A stretch of DNA of 64,000 nt from Pseudomonas sp. ICMP 561. Lineage in GTDB: Bacteria; Pseudomonadota; Gammaproteobacteria; Pseudomonadales; Pseudomonadaceae. Below the pieces are notes generated by a model that was not told the origin of the DNA, ran no database searches, and saw nothing but the letters and a program-made list of their open reading frames with translations. Shown one piece after another: positions 1 to 9,606 of this stretch. The stretch lies in assembly GCF_002699985.1 (NCBI RefSeq), contig NZ_LKBT01000018.1, positions 21,682 to 85,681 on the forward strand. Reading direction: 5' to 3'. The position numbers and the translations under genes are program-made. How positions within the stretch are numbered: position 1 is the first letter of the stretch; each line of letters opens with the position of its first letter.

Positions 1-54
1 AAGGATTGAACTCATCGGTTTTCATTTTGGGCTAACAATAAGAAGGAACGTGTC

Positions 55-1473
55 ATGAGTCATGTGAGCGAAGCATTGATACAAGCACTTGAGCAGGTAG
101 TCGGCTCACCGGGCCTGATCCAGGACCCAGAGCGCATGCAGAGCTATTTGAGTGACTGGCGCAACGCCTACTGTGGCAAGGCGGCGCTGGTGGTGCGTCC
201 AGCCAGCACCGCTGAGGTCGCTGAGGTCGTACGTTTGTGTCGAGAAGCCGGCGTGGCGCTGGTACCCCAGGGGGGTAATACAGGATTGTGCGGAGGCTCG
301 ATTCCGGACAATTCGGGCACTCAGGTCGTGTTGTCACTGACGCGCATGACCGCGATTCGCGCCATCGACGCGGCCAATGAAACCATCACTGTAGAAGCCG
401 GGGTAATCCTGCAACGCTTGCAGGAGGCTGCCACTGAAGTGGGCCGCCTGTTTCCGCTCTCGCTGGGCGCCGAAGGCAGTTGCACTGTTGGTGGCAACCT
501 GGCGACCAACGCAGGCGGGACCGCCGTCTTACGCTATGGCAACATGCGTGACCTCACCCTGGGGCTTGAAGTGGTGCTCGCCGATGGGCGTGTGTGGGAT
601 GGTTTGCGCGGCCTGCGCAAGGACAACACAGGTTATGACCTCAAGCACCTGTTCATAGGTTCGGAGGGAACGCTGGGAATCATCACTGCTGCCGTGCTCA
701 AACTGTTTCCCGCAGTGCGCAGTCTGACCACTGCATGGGTGGCGTTGCCAAGCCCACAGGCAGCGGTCGACCTGATCGGCCGCATGCGCACATTGTGTGG
801 CGATCGCCTGACCGGATTTGAACTGATGTCGCGGCAAAGCGTGGAGTTCGTTCTGCAGCACGTGGCGGGTTGCAACGATCTGTTCAACGAAGTTCACCCC
901 TGGTACGTATTGATAGAGCTCAGTGACACCCTGATTGACGCGAATCTGGGCCAAATGCTGGAAGACGGGCTGGGCGAAGCGTTAGAACAAGGTGAAACAC
1001 TAGACGCCGTAGTTGCCAGCAACGAGGCCCAGGTCGCGGCACTGTGGGCATTACGCGAAGGCATATCGGAAGCCCAGAACCATGAAGGCCCTAGCCTGAA
1101 ACACGATATCAGTGTGCCCGTCAGCAGCATTCCCGCATTCATTGAGGCAACTGACCGTAAGCTCAAAGAGGCTTTTCCGGGCGTGCGAATTGTCGCTTAC
1201 GGGCACGTCGGGGACGGCAACCTGCATTACAACATCAGCAAACCTGTGGGCACAGAAGATGTACCTTTCAAAGCCCATGCCGACGCGATCATGCACGTCA
1301 TTTACGATGCAACAGTCGCGTTTGCAGGCAGCATCAGCGCCGAGCATGGTCTCGGACAAGCCAAGCGGGACGCCGCTCAGCACTACAAGGCGCCGCTGGA
1401 ACTGGAACTGATGCGAACCCTCAAGCAAGCCCTTGACCCGGACGGTTTAATGAACCCCGGCAAACTGCTGTAA
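55..1473 (+). CDS. FAD-linked 2-hydroxyacid dehydrogenase (D-2-hydroxyglutarate / D-lactate dehydrogenase-like)
   Basis: A 472-residue flavoprotein of the GlcD/D2HGDH family, which oxidises D-2-hydroxyacids and passes electrons to a quinone or flavoprotein acceptor. The N-terminal half carries the FAD-binding (PCMH) fold, with the glycine-rich GGNTGLCGG stretch near residue 73 and a GAEGSCTVGGNLATNAGG segment near 138. The C-terminal half has the family motif YGHVGDGNLHYN near 383 and the closing SAEHGLGQAKR near 429. Full length for the family. The ATG follows AGAAGGAA at 41-48, a good ribosome site. The downstream neighbour is convergent, so this is the last gene of its unit; what lies upstream is outside the window. 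Which hydroxyacid it uses cannot be told from sequence alone. Confidence 0.9.
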   Translation: MSHVSEALIQALEQVVGSPGLIQDPERMQSYLSDWRNAYCGKAALVVRPASTAEVAEVVRLCREAGVALVPQGGNTGLCGGSIPDNSGTQVVLSLTRMTAIRAIDAANETITVEAGVILQRLQEAATEVGRLFPLSLGAEGSCTVGGNLATNAGGTAVLRYGNMRDLTLGLEVVLADGRVWDGLRGLRKDNTGYDLKHLFIGSEGTLGIITAAVLKLFPAVRSLTTAWVALPSPQAAVDLIGRMRTLCGDRLTGFELMSRQSVEFVLQHVAGCNDLFNEVHPWYVLIELSDTLIDANLGQMLEDGLGEALEQGETLDAVVASNEAQVAALWALREGISEAQNHEGPSLKHDISVPVSSIPAFIEATDRKLKEAFPGVRIVAYGHVGDGNLHYNISKPVGTEDVPFKAHADAIMHVIYDATVAFAGSISAEHGLGQAKRDAAQHYKAPLELELMRTLKQALDPDGLMNPGKLL

Positions 1474-1514
1474 CACCGGGGCCCGGCCAAAAAGCTTGGG
1501 GGTGAGATGACGTT

Positions 1515-2864
1515 TCAAGCTCTTTTATGAAACGTTATCTTCCCCCAAATCAAACCTATGACTGCTGCAACCGAAGAGGCGGCCAGCACGCTGAGCTTGG
1601 CGGAGGACAGTAATGCAGCATCGGAAAACGCCAACGATGCAATAAAAATAGACATAGTGAAGCCAATCCCTGCCAGCAGACCAACTAGCCCTACTCCACT
1701 CCACGTCACACCATCAGGCAACTTGCAGATGTTCAGTTTGACCAGAGCAAAGCTGGCCAGCATAACGCCCAACGGTTTTCCAAGCACCAACGCCAGCATC
1801 ACGCCCATAAACACCTTCTGGGAAAGCGCCTCATCCAGATTGGCGCCCGCAAAGCTCACCCCGGCGTTAGCCAGTGCGAACAGGGGCATGACGCCAAAAG
1901 CCACCCAAGGGTGCAACCCAACCTGGATTCGCTGAACGGGTGGCAGCACTTCGCGCTGCGCGTGGCGCAATTGCTTGAGTGGTTCTGCGACGGCCTGCGG
2001 ATTATCTTTGGCCTGAGAAAAGCGGTCCATTAACTCATGGAAGGTCCGCCCGATTGTTTCCAGTGGACGCTCCGTTGCGGGCTTGGAGTTCACCGGGGTC
2101 ATGAGCCCAAGGATCACTCCCGCCAGCGTTGGATGAACTCCAGTCTTCAGCAGGCCAAACCAGACGATGGCACCCGGCACAACATAGGCATATGCCTTGC
2201 CTATGCCCATTCGCTGTAAAACCAATACCAGCGCCAAACCGCCCAACGCGACTACCAGCCCTAGATAATCCAGGCTCTCGGTGTAAAAAATCGCGATGAT
2301 CAAAATCGCGACGATGTCATCAATAATGGCCAGTGCCAACAGCAGAATCCGCACGCCACTTGGGATAGATTTCCCCAGCAAGGCGAGTACTCCGACGGCA
2401 AAAGCAATGTCAGTCGCGGTAGGCACAGCCCAGCCAGCACTCGCCTCGCTACCGTGATTAAGCAGCGTGTAGATGATCGCCGGCATCATGACACCGCCCA
2501 GCGCCGCCCCTAAAGGCAGTGTCGCGAGTTTCATATTCGCCAGTGCGCCGTCCTTGATCTCTTGGCGGATTTCAGCGCCAACCACCAAAAAGAAGATCGT
2601 CATCAGGCCATCGTTCACCAGAAAATGAAGTGAGCGGGAGACGCTGAAATCACCCACCCCCAAGGTGACCTGCGTGTGCCAGAAATGCTCATAGGATTCG
2701 GCGACCGGACTATTGGCCCAAATCAGCGCCGCCAAGGCCGCGAGCAAAAGTACGATCCCGCTGACCGCTTCAATATGAGAGAACCGCTCCAGCGCAGAAA
2801 ACGCACGTTCGGTTAAAACCTGAGGACGGGGAATAGCTGCAGAGGCCGAGTTTTTTTCAGACAC
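1515..2864 (-). CDS. nhaA: Na+/H+ antiporter NhaA (first copy)
   Basis: A 449-residue inner-membrane antiporter that exchanges cytoplasmic sodium for external protons in pH and sodium homeostasis. It shows the NhaA hallmarks: the VNDGLMTIFFLVVGAEI segment, the PTATDIAFAVGVLALLGK segment, and the adjacent pair of aspartates in ALAIIDDIVAILIIA that binds the ion in the E. coli protein. About a dozen hydrophobic helices are visible. It is longer than the second NhaA in this window (421 residues at 11775-13040); the extra length includes a hydrophilic loop around residues 262-315. It is convergent with the FAD oxidase gene and appears monocistronic. Confidence 0.95.
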   Translation of the reverse strand: MSEKNSASAAIPRPQVLTERAFSALERFSHIEAVSGIVLLLAALAALIWANSPVAESYEHFWHTQVTLGVGDFSVSRSLHFLVNDGLMTIFFLVVGAEIRQEIKDGALANMKLATLPLGAALGGVMMPAIIYTLLNHGSEASAGWAVPTATDIAFAVGVLALLGKSIPSGVRILLLALAIIDDIVAILIIAIFYTESLDYLGLVVALGGLALVLVLQRMGIGKAYAYVVPGAIVWFGLLKTGVHPTLAGVILGLMTPVNSKPATERPLETIGRTFHELMDRFSQAKDNPQAVAEPLKQLRHAQREVLPPVQRIQVGLHPWVAFGVMPLFALANAGVSFAGANLDEALSQKVFMGVMLALVLGKPLGVMLASFALVKLNICKLPDGVTWSGVGLVGLLAGIGFTMSIFIASLAFSDAALLSSAKLSVLAASSVAAVIGLIWGKITFHKRA

Positions 2865-3357
2865 GATAACGCTCCGTTGGCGGCCCGACCAACGTTTGAA
2901 TTTAACCTGCGCAGTGCCGTATGCAACAACGCACCCAGCGCGATCATAAGAAGCTGGTGGATGAGATGCAAATTGCCATGGCTCAACGGGCCCTGTGTGG
3001 CATGGCTTATCCGGCGAGCGCTTACCGCCTCTGCAACACCCATGAAAGTCGCGACACAGGTTACGTAAACCACAAATCCGCTTCGCAGATCGACTCAGGC
3101 TGTAAGCTGGTTTACCTACGCGTCCTTACAGTGGAAGACCTGTTCGATGAATTCTTCGCCCCCATCCCCAGAGATGGGTGCGCCGCTACTGAAAGTGGAT
3201 GTGCGCCTGATGAAGACGCTTGTCAGCCTTTCACACACTCCGAAGCTTTCCGGAAGCCGTGCGTCAAGCATGCGGATCGTCTACTCAAACACACCAATAG
3301 CGCGCTTGCTCTGCAAGAGGTTAAAAACCAACTTCGGCCCAACCGTTGGTGGTTTAG
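2865..3357. other. Intergenic stretch without a recognised gene
   Basis: About 490 bases between nhaA and the ClC gene, both on the minus strand. Open frames exist on the plus strand but their translations show no recognisable family or usual Pseudomonas codon pattern. I see no RNA gene, strong hairpin or repeat here. Confidence 0.4.
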
Positions 3358-4680
3358 CTACTGTCTGGCCTGGCGCGACGCTGATTCATCCGCAGAGGTC
3401 TGGATAAAGCCACGAGCCAACTGCTGATACAACTCAGGCCCCATTCTTGAACTCACTGCCTTTGCGATCAGGGCGACAGCCATAAGGCTGATCACCATAG
3501 AATGGCTGTCAATCATCTCCATGACGATGATCGCGGACGTGATAGGCGACTGGGTAACAGCAGCCAAAAAACCGACCATGCATAGGGCGATCATGGGCTG
3601 CGCAGCCAGGCCGAACAGATCAGCGACGTTTGCACCTACGGCGGCACCCACGGCCAGGGCCGGGGCAAATATGCCGCCGGGAATGCCCGAGAAATAAGTC
3701 ACCACCGTGGCAAGAAAACGCGTGATTAGGGCGTGCCACGGCAGGCTGATTTCGGAGGCAATGACATGGGACGTGATGCCGTAGCCACTGCCAAAAGACA
3801 TGCCACCGCTTAGCCAACCCAATATCGCCACAATCAAGCCACAGATACCAGCGAACCAGACAGGATGCCGGGCGCGCCACTCCCAGACTACAAATCGACG
3901 ATGTCGCTGAGGCCACAGCAGCATTCGGCTGAACAACCCGCCTAACAGCCCGCAGCCGACACCGATCGCCATCACTGGCAAGACAATATCGACATTGATG
4001 CCCTCTATGTCGAAATGACCGAAATAGTTGTAATTACCTTGCAAGGCAATTGCGACCATCCCCGACAGGATTATGGTACTGAGCAGCACCCCGCTGGTGC
4101 GGGTTTCCAGCTTGCGCCCCAGCTCTTCCACAGCGAAGGCGATGCCGGCCAGCGGGGTGTTGAACGCGGCCGCAATACCTGCCGCACCGCCGGCCAGAAT
4201 GAGGTCCTCAGCGCGAATGATCCGGGCGTTGGGCAAGAACCGATGAAAGAAATGCATGATCGAGGCCGCGACCTGCACGGAGGGGCCTTCGCGCCCAGCC
4301 GAAAAGCCTCCAGTCAACGCCAATGTGCCGAGCCCTATCTTGGCGAAGGCTATCCGCAGCGACACCAGACCGTCCACGCACTTGCCCTGATGAACCAAGC
4401 GTGTCGCCGCAATCACCTGCGGGATTCCACTGCCCTGAGCACCGACAAAGAAACGTGTAGTGAGCCACACCACCAGCATGCCGATCAGTGGGGTGTAAAT
4501 GAAGGGTAGCCACGGCCGCTCTGCAGCCTGTTGGGCAAATTGCGCCAGTGCCATATCGGCTAAACGAGCAAACATAACTACCAGCAGGCCCGCCATGGTT
4601 GCGGCCGCCCAAAGCGTAATACGAGTGCGCCAGCGCATCGATGCGAAACGACGGCGTATCAGTATTATCGGTTTGATCAC
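3358..4680 (-). CDS. ClC-family chloride channel / H+/Cl- antiporter
   Basis: A 440-residue polytopic membrane protein of the voltage-gated chloride channel family. The three selectivity-filter signatures are all visible: GSGIPQV near residue 83, GREGPSVQ near 129 (containing the gating glutamate) and GGIFAP near 338. A glutamate pair in AVEELGRK lies where CLC-ec1 carries its internal proton glutamate, so exchange rather than a pure channel is plausible. No CBS domains follow the membrane part. In bacteria such proteins help in acid resistance or in moving halides or fluoride; here it stands alone between nhaA and a small secreted protein, so the physiological anion is not indicated. Confidence 0.93.
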   Translation of the reverse strand: MIKPIILIRRRFASMRWRTRITLWAAATMAGLLVVMFARLADMALAQFAQQAAERPWLPFIYTPLIGMLVVWLTTRFFVGAQGSGIPQVIAATRLVHQGKCVDGLVSLRIAFAKIGLGTLALTGGFSAGREGPSVQVAASIMHFFHRFLPNARIIRAEDLILAGGAAGIAAAFNTPLAGIAFAVEELGRKLETRTSGVLLSTIILSGMVAIALQGNYNYFGHFDIEGINVDIVLPVMAIGVGCGLLGGLFSRMLLWPQRHRRFVVWEWRARHPVWFAGICGLIVAILGWLSGGMSFGSGYGITSHVIASEISLPWHALITRFLATVVTYFSGIPGGIFAPALAVGAAVGANVADLFGLAAQPMIALCMVGFLAAVTQSPITSAIIVMEMIDSHSMVISLMAVALIAKAVSSRMGPELYQQLARGFIQTSADESASRQARQ

Positions 4681-4916
4681 TCGATGGCTTCCAGTTGCGG
4701 TTCAGCACTATGTGTTAGCAAGACTACCCAATTAAACGTTCACGTCCAAATCCCCAGCGCCGATGTTTGCACGCCTATGCTACCGAGACCGGACAGCTTT
4801 ACGGTTCTCGCTACACACCTGCGCAGACGTTGGTTAGCAACTCGCCAACCTATTTACTGGCATCAAATCCAGCGCAATGACGCTGCATAAAGCCATAACA
4901 AGACGGGGCACTCCCA

Positions 4917-5387
4917 ATGAGAGCAACGCCGCGCTTCACCCTTCTGGCCGGTACGGCAACCCTGGCAGTCGCAACCACCGTGGCACAGGCTGCATCGGTT
5001 TTTATCAATGTACCCGCCAGTGCCACAAGCGTGGTTTATTATCCGATCGGGGTTGCCCTTTCACACATCTACGGTGAAGCAATACCGAGCGTGGAGAGTT
5101 GGCTTTTGCCCTCGGTGATTCGGTTGCCGACGCAGGGCCTGCTGTTGGGTGAGGCCCGGGTCCGTGGGGCTGGCGCGGGCATGGAGATCCCGCCAGACGC
5201 ACAACTTCAAAACGGCAGCTGGCATTACCAACGTCAACTATCGCCCCTGCAGCCGCTCAAACTTGCTCGCACGCCGGAAGCTGGTGACTTCCAGCTGTGT
5301 TTCGATGGCACCTGCCACTTGATGAGCGAATGGGTAGGACTACCCAGCAGCAGTGACGCGTCAATAGAGCTCTGGAGCTGTACGTAG
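4917..5387 (+). CDS. Putative exported protein, weakly FlhE-like
   Basis: A 156-residue protein with a clear signal peptide: a short basic start, a hydrophobic run to about residue 23 and cleavage after AQA. The mature part has no membrane segment. Near the C-terminus it contains C-x4-C in the context LCFDGTC after a WHY-rich strand. This loosely resembles the periplasmic flagellar protein FlhE, which carries a similar LC-x4-C, but the rest cannot be aligned by eye and no flagellar gene is nearby, so I treat the product as unknown. It stands alone, with about 490 bases before the next gene. Confidence 0.6.
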   Translation: MRATPRFTLLAGTATLAVATTVAQAASVFINVPASATSVVYYPIGVALSHIYGEAIPSVESWLLPSVIRLPTQGLLLGEARVRGAGAGMEIPPDAQLQNGSWHYQRQLSPLQPLKLARTPEAGDFQLCFDGTCHLMSEWVGLPSSSDASIELWSCT

Positions 5388-5877
5388 GACCAAAGCCGCG
5401 TCTGCGACTCACCTGACAAAAAAACGGTTGGATAAAAAGCGTGCATTAATCTGCATTAAGAAAAATTTAGTTTAAAGGACGGGCTGACCGGCCCAAAATC
5501 CTGTCGCCTTTAGAAGGCATGCCATGATTGCATATTGCCTGAGTAGCCTTTTAGCACTGCGCACGCCGCATGATTTCTTATTCAATCATCAGCTCGAATG
5601 TTCAGCGTTCTGACGGACATAAACGATCGCTTACCAGACCTGTGACCGCAGCCTGGTTTACCTCATAAAGTTGTTCTCAAGGGTGGCATGGCTTCGCTCC
5701 AGAGATTGCAACTGACACTGATCCCCCGATTGCTCGGGCGGACAACCCACACCCTCGGCATCTGACAGCCGATTGATTGTTCGATCCGACCGGGGAACCA
5801 AATATCTCGTTCTACCCTCGGAACAGCGGGCATCAATACAAATGCACGCAATGCGTGCCCTAACCAAGGAGGCTCTC
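5388..5877. other. Intergenic leader region upstream of the BCCT gene
   Basis: About 490 bases. The stretch around 5440-5480 is AT-rich (several AT-only runs next to GCATTAAG repeats) and could hold a promoter, but I cannot assign one. Open frames on both strands around 5658-5879 look non-coding. No RNA gene recognised. Confidence 0.35.
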
Positions 5878-7548
5878 ATGGGTCAAAATCCAAAGGATGA
5901 TCTACCCGTCAATCCTCAGCCCGTCAGTGAGGACGGCATCCCTGCTCCCAGCGGAGCCGCTAATCTCATTGATACCGACTACGTCATCGGCCAGGACAAC
6001 ATAAAGGGTGACTTCTCCTTTTCGCTCGATATCCATGGCAAAGTTTTCATCATTTCAGCAGCCGCAATATTGCTGTTCGTCATTCTGACATTAGCGCTAC
6101 AGAATGAGGTCGAACCCCTTTTCAGCTCCATCCGCAACTGGCTGACCGGGCACCTTGCCTGGTTTTTCATGAGCGTGGCGAACGTGTTTGTTGTGCTGTG
6201 TCTGGCGTTGATTGTTTCCCCGTTGGGCAAGGTTCGCCTGGGCGGAAGAGACGCCAAGCCAGACCATACTTACATTGGTTGGTTTTCAATGCTCTTTGCC
6301 GCCGGCATGGGTATCGGACTGATGTTTTATGGCGTTGCCGAACCTATGTCGCATTACGCGGCGTCAATGGGTGGTGTCACTCTCGATGCGAATGGAGTTC
6401 GTACCGACTGGGCTCCGCTGGCAGGTGCTGCAGGCGATATGAAAGGGTCCGCCGACCTGGCGATGGCCTCAACGATCTTCCACTGGGGACTGCACCCTTG
6501 GGCGATCTACGCGATTGTCGCCCTGTCCCTCGCTCTTTTTTCTTACAACAAGGGCTTGCCGCTCTCAATACGCTCGATCTTCTATCCATTGCTGGGCGAG
6601 CGTGTCTGGGGATGGCCAGGGCATATCATCGATATCCTCGCGGTTTTCGCCACGCTATTCGGATTGGCGACCTCACTGGGGATCGGCGCGGAACAGGCCG
6701 CTGCGGGGATTGAGTACCTGTTCGGTATCAAGTCCACGAACCTGAGCAAGGTAGTGCTGATCATTGGCATCACAATGGTCGCACTATGGTCAGTGTTGTC
6801 AGGTCTGGATAAAGGCGTGAAGCTGCTGTCCCAGATCAACATGGGTTTGGCGCTGTTGCTGCTGCTGTTCATTATTGTAGTGGGCCCGACCCTGGCAATT
6901 TTCAGCGGGTTCTTCAAGAATCTGGTGACCTACGCAGAGTACCTTCCGGCACTATCCAACCCTTTCGGAAGAACTGACACCGAGTTCACCCAAGGCTGGA
7001 CTGCCTTCTATTGGGCCTGGTGGATCAGTTGGTCGCCCTTTGTCGGGATGTTTATCGCCCGTGTCAGTCGTGGTCGAACAGTTCGAGAGTTCCTGGTCTC
7101 AGTGTTGTTGGTACCTACACTCGTTTCAGTATTGTGGATGACGACGTTCGGCGGAACGGCGATTGACCAAGCTACGGTCCAAGGATTTGTCGGTGTCAAG
7201 GATGCCGTCCTGGAGCTCAAATTGTTCGCAATGCTTGGGCATTTACCGCTCAAGGACATCACCTCGTTTCTGGGGATTATCCTGGTCATTGTCTTCTTCA
7301 TTACGTCGTCTGACTCCGGGTCCCTGGTGATCGACACCATCACAGCTGGTGGCAAAGTCGACGCACCTGTTCCACAGCGCGTTTTCTGGGCAGTCATCGA
7401 AGGCGTGATCGCCATCGCTTTGTTGCTCGGTGGTGGTCTGGTGGCACTGCAGGCGATGGCAGTTTCAACCGGTCTGCCCTTCGCGATCGTGCTGATGCTG
7501 GGGTGCATTTCACTGATCAAAGGCCTGATGTCTGAGCCTCGATCGTGA
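5878..7548 (+). CDS. BCCT-family betaine/choline/carnitine-type transporter
   Basis: A secondary transporter of the betaine-choline-carnitine family that brings quaternary ammonium osmolytes or related compounds into the cell. The frame stays open upstream to 5773, but the perfect AAGGAGG at 5866-5872 sets the start at ATG 5878, giving 556 residues. It has a hydrophilic N-terminus of about 50 residues, then twelve hydrophobic segments. Family signatures include the GMGIGLMFYGVAEP segment, the tryptophan-rich FYWAWWISWSPFVGMFIARVSRG region of the substrate box and SSDSGSLVIDTI. The C-terminal tail is short, unlike osmosensing BetP. It is followed by an MscS channel on the same strand, which fits a role in osmotic adjustment. 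Confidence 0.92.
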   Translation: MGQNPKDDLPVNPQPVSEDGIPAPSGAANLIDTDYVIGQDNIKGDFSFSLDIHGKVFIISAAAILLFVILTLALQNEVEPLFSSIRNWLTGHLAWFFMSVANVFVVLCLALIVSPLGKVRLGGRDAKPDHTYIGWFSMLFAAGMGIGLMFYGVAEPMSHYAASMGGVTLDANGVRTDWAPLAGAAGDMKGSADLAMASTIFHWGLHPWAIYAIVALSLALFSYNKGLPLSIRSIFYPLLGERVWGWPGHIIDILAVFATLFGLATSLGIGAEQAAAGIEYLFGIKSTNLSKVVLIIGITMVALWSVLSGLDKGVKLLSQINMGLALLLLLFIIVVGPTLAIFSGFFKNLVTYAEYLPALSNPFGRTDTEFTQGWTAFYWAWWISWSPFVGMFIARVSRGRTVREFLVSVLLVPTLVSVLWMTTFGGTAIDQATVQGFVGVKDAVLELKLFAMLGHLPLKDITSFLGIILVIVFFITSSDSGSLVIDTITAGGKVDAPVPQRVFWAVIEGVIAIALLLGGGLVALQAMAVSTGLPFAIVLMLGCISLIKGLMSEPRS

Positions 7549-7649
7549 TACCTGACAGGGTGAGTTGACAAAATCTGAAATTAATTCGTCTGCGAGACGC
7601 GTAACTCTGCAAAGGAGTTGCGCTTTCGCGGGACACTATTGAGGGTCGC

Positions 7650-8762
7650 ATGCTCCAGGAAACTATCGATTTTTTCATAAACTACCAAATCTTGGGCATT
7701 GCATTAGCCAATTGGGCCTTAGCGATTTTGGTGTCAACCATAAGCTTCATGTGCGCCAGGACTGTGATTGGATTTTTCCTCAAAAAACTTCACTCGAAAT
7801 CATCGCAACCCACCGCTCATATCAGCCATATCACGGTTGAAGTATTGTCAGGGACCAGCAATACACTTCTACTGCTCGCATCCTTATTGATAGGTATCGG
7901 CGTACTGGATTTGCCTGAGCGCTGGTTGGGCAGAGTGAGCAGCCTCTGGTTTGTAGTGGCGGCGCTGCAAGTTGGCTTATGGGTGAACCGGGCTATTGCA
8001 CTCGCACTCTCCCGGTACTTCAGACGTCACGGCACCCATCAGACGTTCGAAGGCAGTGCGCTGGCAACGCTGAGTCTGTGGGGGGCAAAAGTATTTCTAT
8101 GGGTCATCGTCGTGATGTCCATGCTTTCAAACGTTGGCGTAAACATCACTGCCTTCGTCGCAAGCCTTGGAGTGGGCGGCATTGCAATCGCACTGGCGGT
8201 GCAGAATATATTGGCGGATGTTTTTGCGTCACTGTCTATTGCTGTAGATAAGCCTTTCGAGATTGGCGACTTTATTGTTGTCGGTTCGCTGTCCGGTACC
8301 GTGGAGCACGTAGGCCTGAAGACGACGCGCATACGCAGTCTGGGCGGCGAGCAGATTGTGATGGCCAATGCAGAGATGATTGGCAGTACGATACAAAACT
8401 ACAAGCGACTCCAAGAACGTCGAATTGTATTTGAGGTCGCACTCACCTATGCCTGCTCCCCCGAACAAGCCAGAGCAGTGCCTAAATTGATTGAAAATAT
8501 CGTCGGCCATCAGGACAAGGCCAAATTTGATCGCTCACACTTACGAACCTTTGGTGAAAGCGCCCTTGAGTTCGAGACGGTCTACATCGTACTCGACCCA
8601 AGTTACAACGTTTACATGGATGTCCAGCAGGAAATCAACCTTGGGATACTGGAGGCCTTCAACGAACTGGGTGTCACTTTTGCCCACCCTTCGCGCACGA
8701 TTCATGTGGCTTCAGTCCCCAGTGAAAGCACGCTCGCTGTCCGTACCGACCACGCTGCTTAA
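7650..8762 (+). CDS. MscS-family mechanosensitive ion channel
   Basis: A 370-residue small-conductance mechanosensitive channel that releases solutes on hypo-osmotic shock. It has about four N-terminal hydrophobic helices and then the pore-lining TM3 with its glycine/alanine pattern (ASLGVGGIAIALAVQNILADVFASLSIAVDKPFEIGDFI, residues about 172-210), followed by the MscS beta domain (VGLKTTRIRSLGGEQIVMANAEMI) and the C-terminal alpha/beta part. It has two more membrane helices than E. coli MscS. It lies about 100 bases after the BCCT gene on the same strand; import of osmolytes and their emergency release make a coherent pair, though co-transcription is not proven. Confidence 0.93.
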   Translation: MLQETIDFFINYQILGIALANWALAILVSTISFMCARTVIGFFLKKLHSKSSQPTAHISHITVEVLSGTSNTLLLLASLLIGIGVLDLPERWLGRVSSLWFVVAALQVGLWVNRAIALALSRYFRRHGTHQTFEGSALATLSLWGAKVFLWVIVVMSMLSNVGVNITAFVASLGVGGIAIALAVQNILADVFASLSIAVDKPFEIGDFIVVGSLSGTVEHVGLKTTRIRSLGGEQIVMANAEMIGSTIQNYKRLQERRIVFEVALTYACSPEQARAVPKLIENIVGHQDKAKFDRSHLRTFGESALEFETVYIVLDPSYNVYMDVQQEINLGILEAFNELGVTFAHPSRTIHVASVPSESTLAVRTDHAA

Positions 8763-8883
8763 CTAACGCCGTTACTGCTGCAGTTGCCGCGCACTGTTTT
8801 CTTTTTGCTAACTGGACGGCCATAACGATATGGGAGACTACGGATCTGCATGGCAAAAAGGCTTGATCAAGCGTAGCAGTAGA

Positions 8884-9606
8884 TCAATCCCACAGCGTCC
8901 CGATGGGAGTAGATGGGGAGTAATGGTTAGCTATCTGCGCCTGCAGCAACTCGGCAGTAGCAAGGGCATCGGTTAGTGCGTGATGCGCATGGTAGTTTGG
9001 CAGGTTATAGCGCACGCGGCTGTCAGCAAGCCTGATCGAGGGCTGAGGACGACGAAGAAGCCTGTCGAGCCATCCCGGTTTCTGTCTATGCATTCGTGCT
9101 TCCAGTTGCATGGTGTCAATGACCGGAAACTGCAGCCCTTCGCCGAGGTAACGGCGAAACGCCTGATCAAGAAAGCCTCGCTCAATATTACGGTAATGCA
9201 CAACCATCACCTTCCCTGCCATCGTACCCAACAGGGCGTCCACAACCTCAGTCAGCGGGGGAGCCTGCAAAATATCGGTATGGGTTATGTGGTGGAAGGT
9301 GATTGATTGGTCACTCAGCTCTGAGGGAGGCTTAATCACCCGATAAAATGCCTGACCACAACGTACACGTTGCAAGCTGAACGGCATCAGCCCGATGCTG
9401 ACAATGCTATGGGTCTGCGCATTGAGGCCGGTGGTCTCCACATCCATCGCCAGCAGTTGCACTTGTTCTATGGGTGTCTTTGCGTCAACGGCGCCAGCTT
9501 CATAGAAGCTTCGCACGCAAGGATTAATCGTGTTCTTAGCCAATGTTTGAAACCTGTCGGCCCAATCCACAGTTTCAGGTTTACTGACGGAGCGGCTATC
9601 CATCAT
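8884..9606 (-). CDS. DnaQ-like 3'-5' exonuclease (DEDDh family)
   Basis: A 240-residue protein of the DNA polymerase III epsilon/RNase T superfamily. Metal-binding residues of the DEDDh fold are in view: D and E in MDVETTGL near residue 54, an aspartate in the RNIERGFLDQAF segment and the H-x4-D pair in HHALTDALATAE near 208. There is no polymerase or PHP domain. Its start overlaps the end of the DUF294 gene by four bases (ATGA type), so the two are translationally coupled. This DUF294-exonuclease pair recurs in proteobacterial genomes, often near transporters, and is thought to act in nucleotide-based signalling. The substrate is unknown. Confidence 0.9.
   Translation of the reverse strand: MMDSRSVSKPETVDWADRFQTLAKNTINPCVRSFYEAGAVDAKTPIEQVQLLAMDVETTGLNAQTHSIVSIGLMPFSLQRVRCGQAFYRVIKPPSELSDQSITFHHITHTDILQAPPLTEVVDALLGTMAGKVMVVHYRNIERGFLDQAFRRYLGEGLQFPVIDTMQLEARMHRQKPGWLDRLLRRPQPSIRLADSRVRYNLPNYHAHHALTDALATAELLQAQIANHYSPSTPIGTLWD

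Noticed and set aside
2921..3427. Plus-strand ORF overlapping the ClC gene end
   Set aside because: No family, no ribosome site, unusual composition for Pseudomonas, and it overlaps a well-supported gene.
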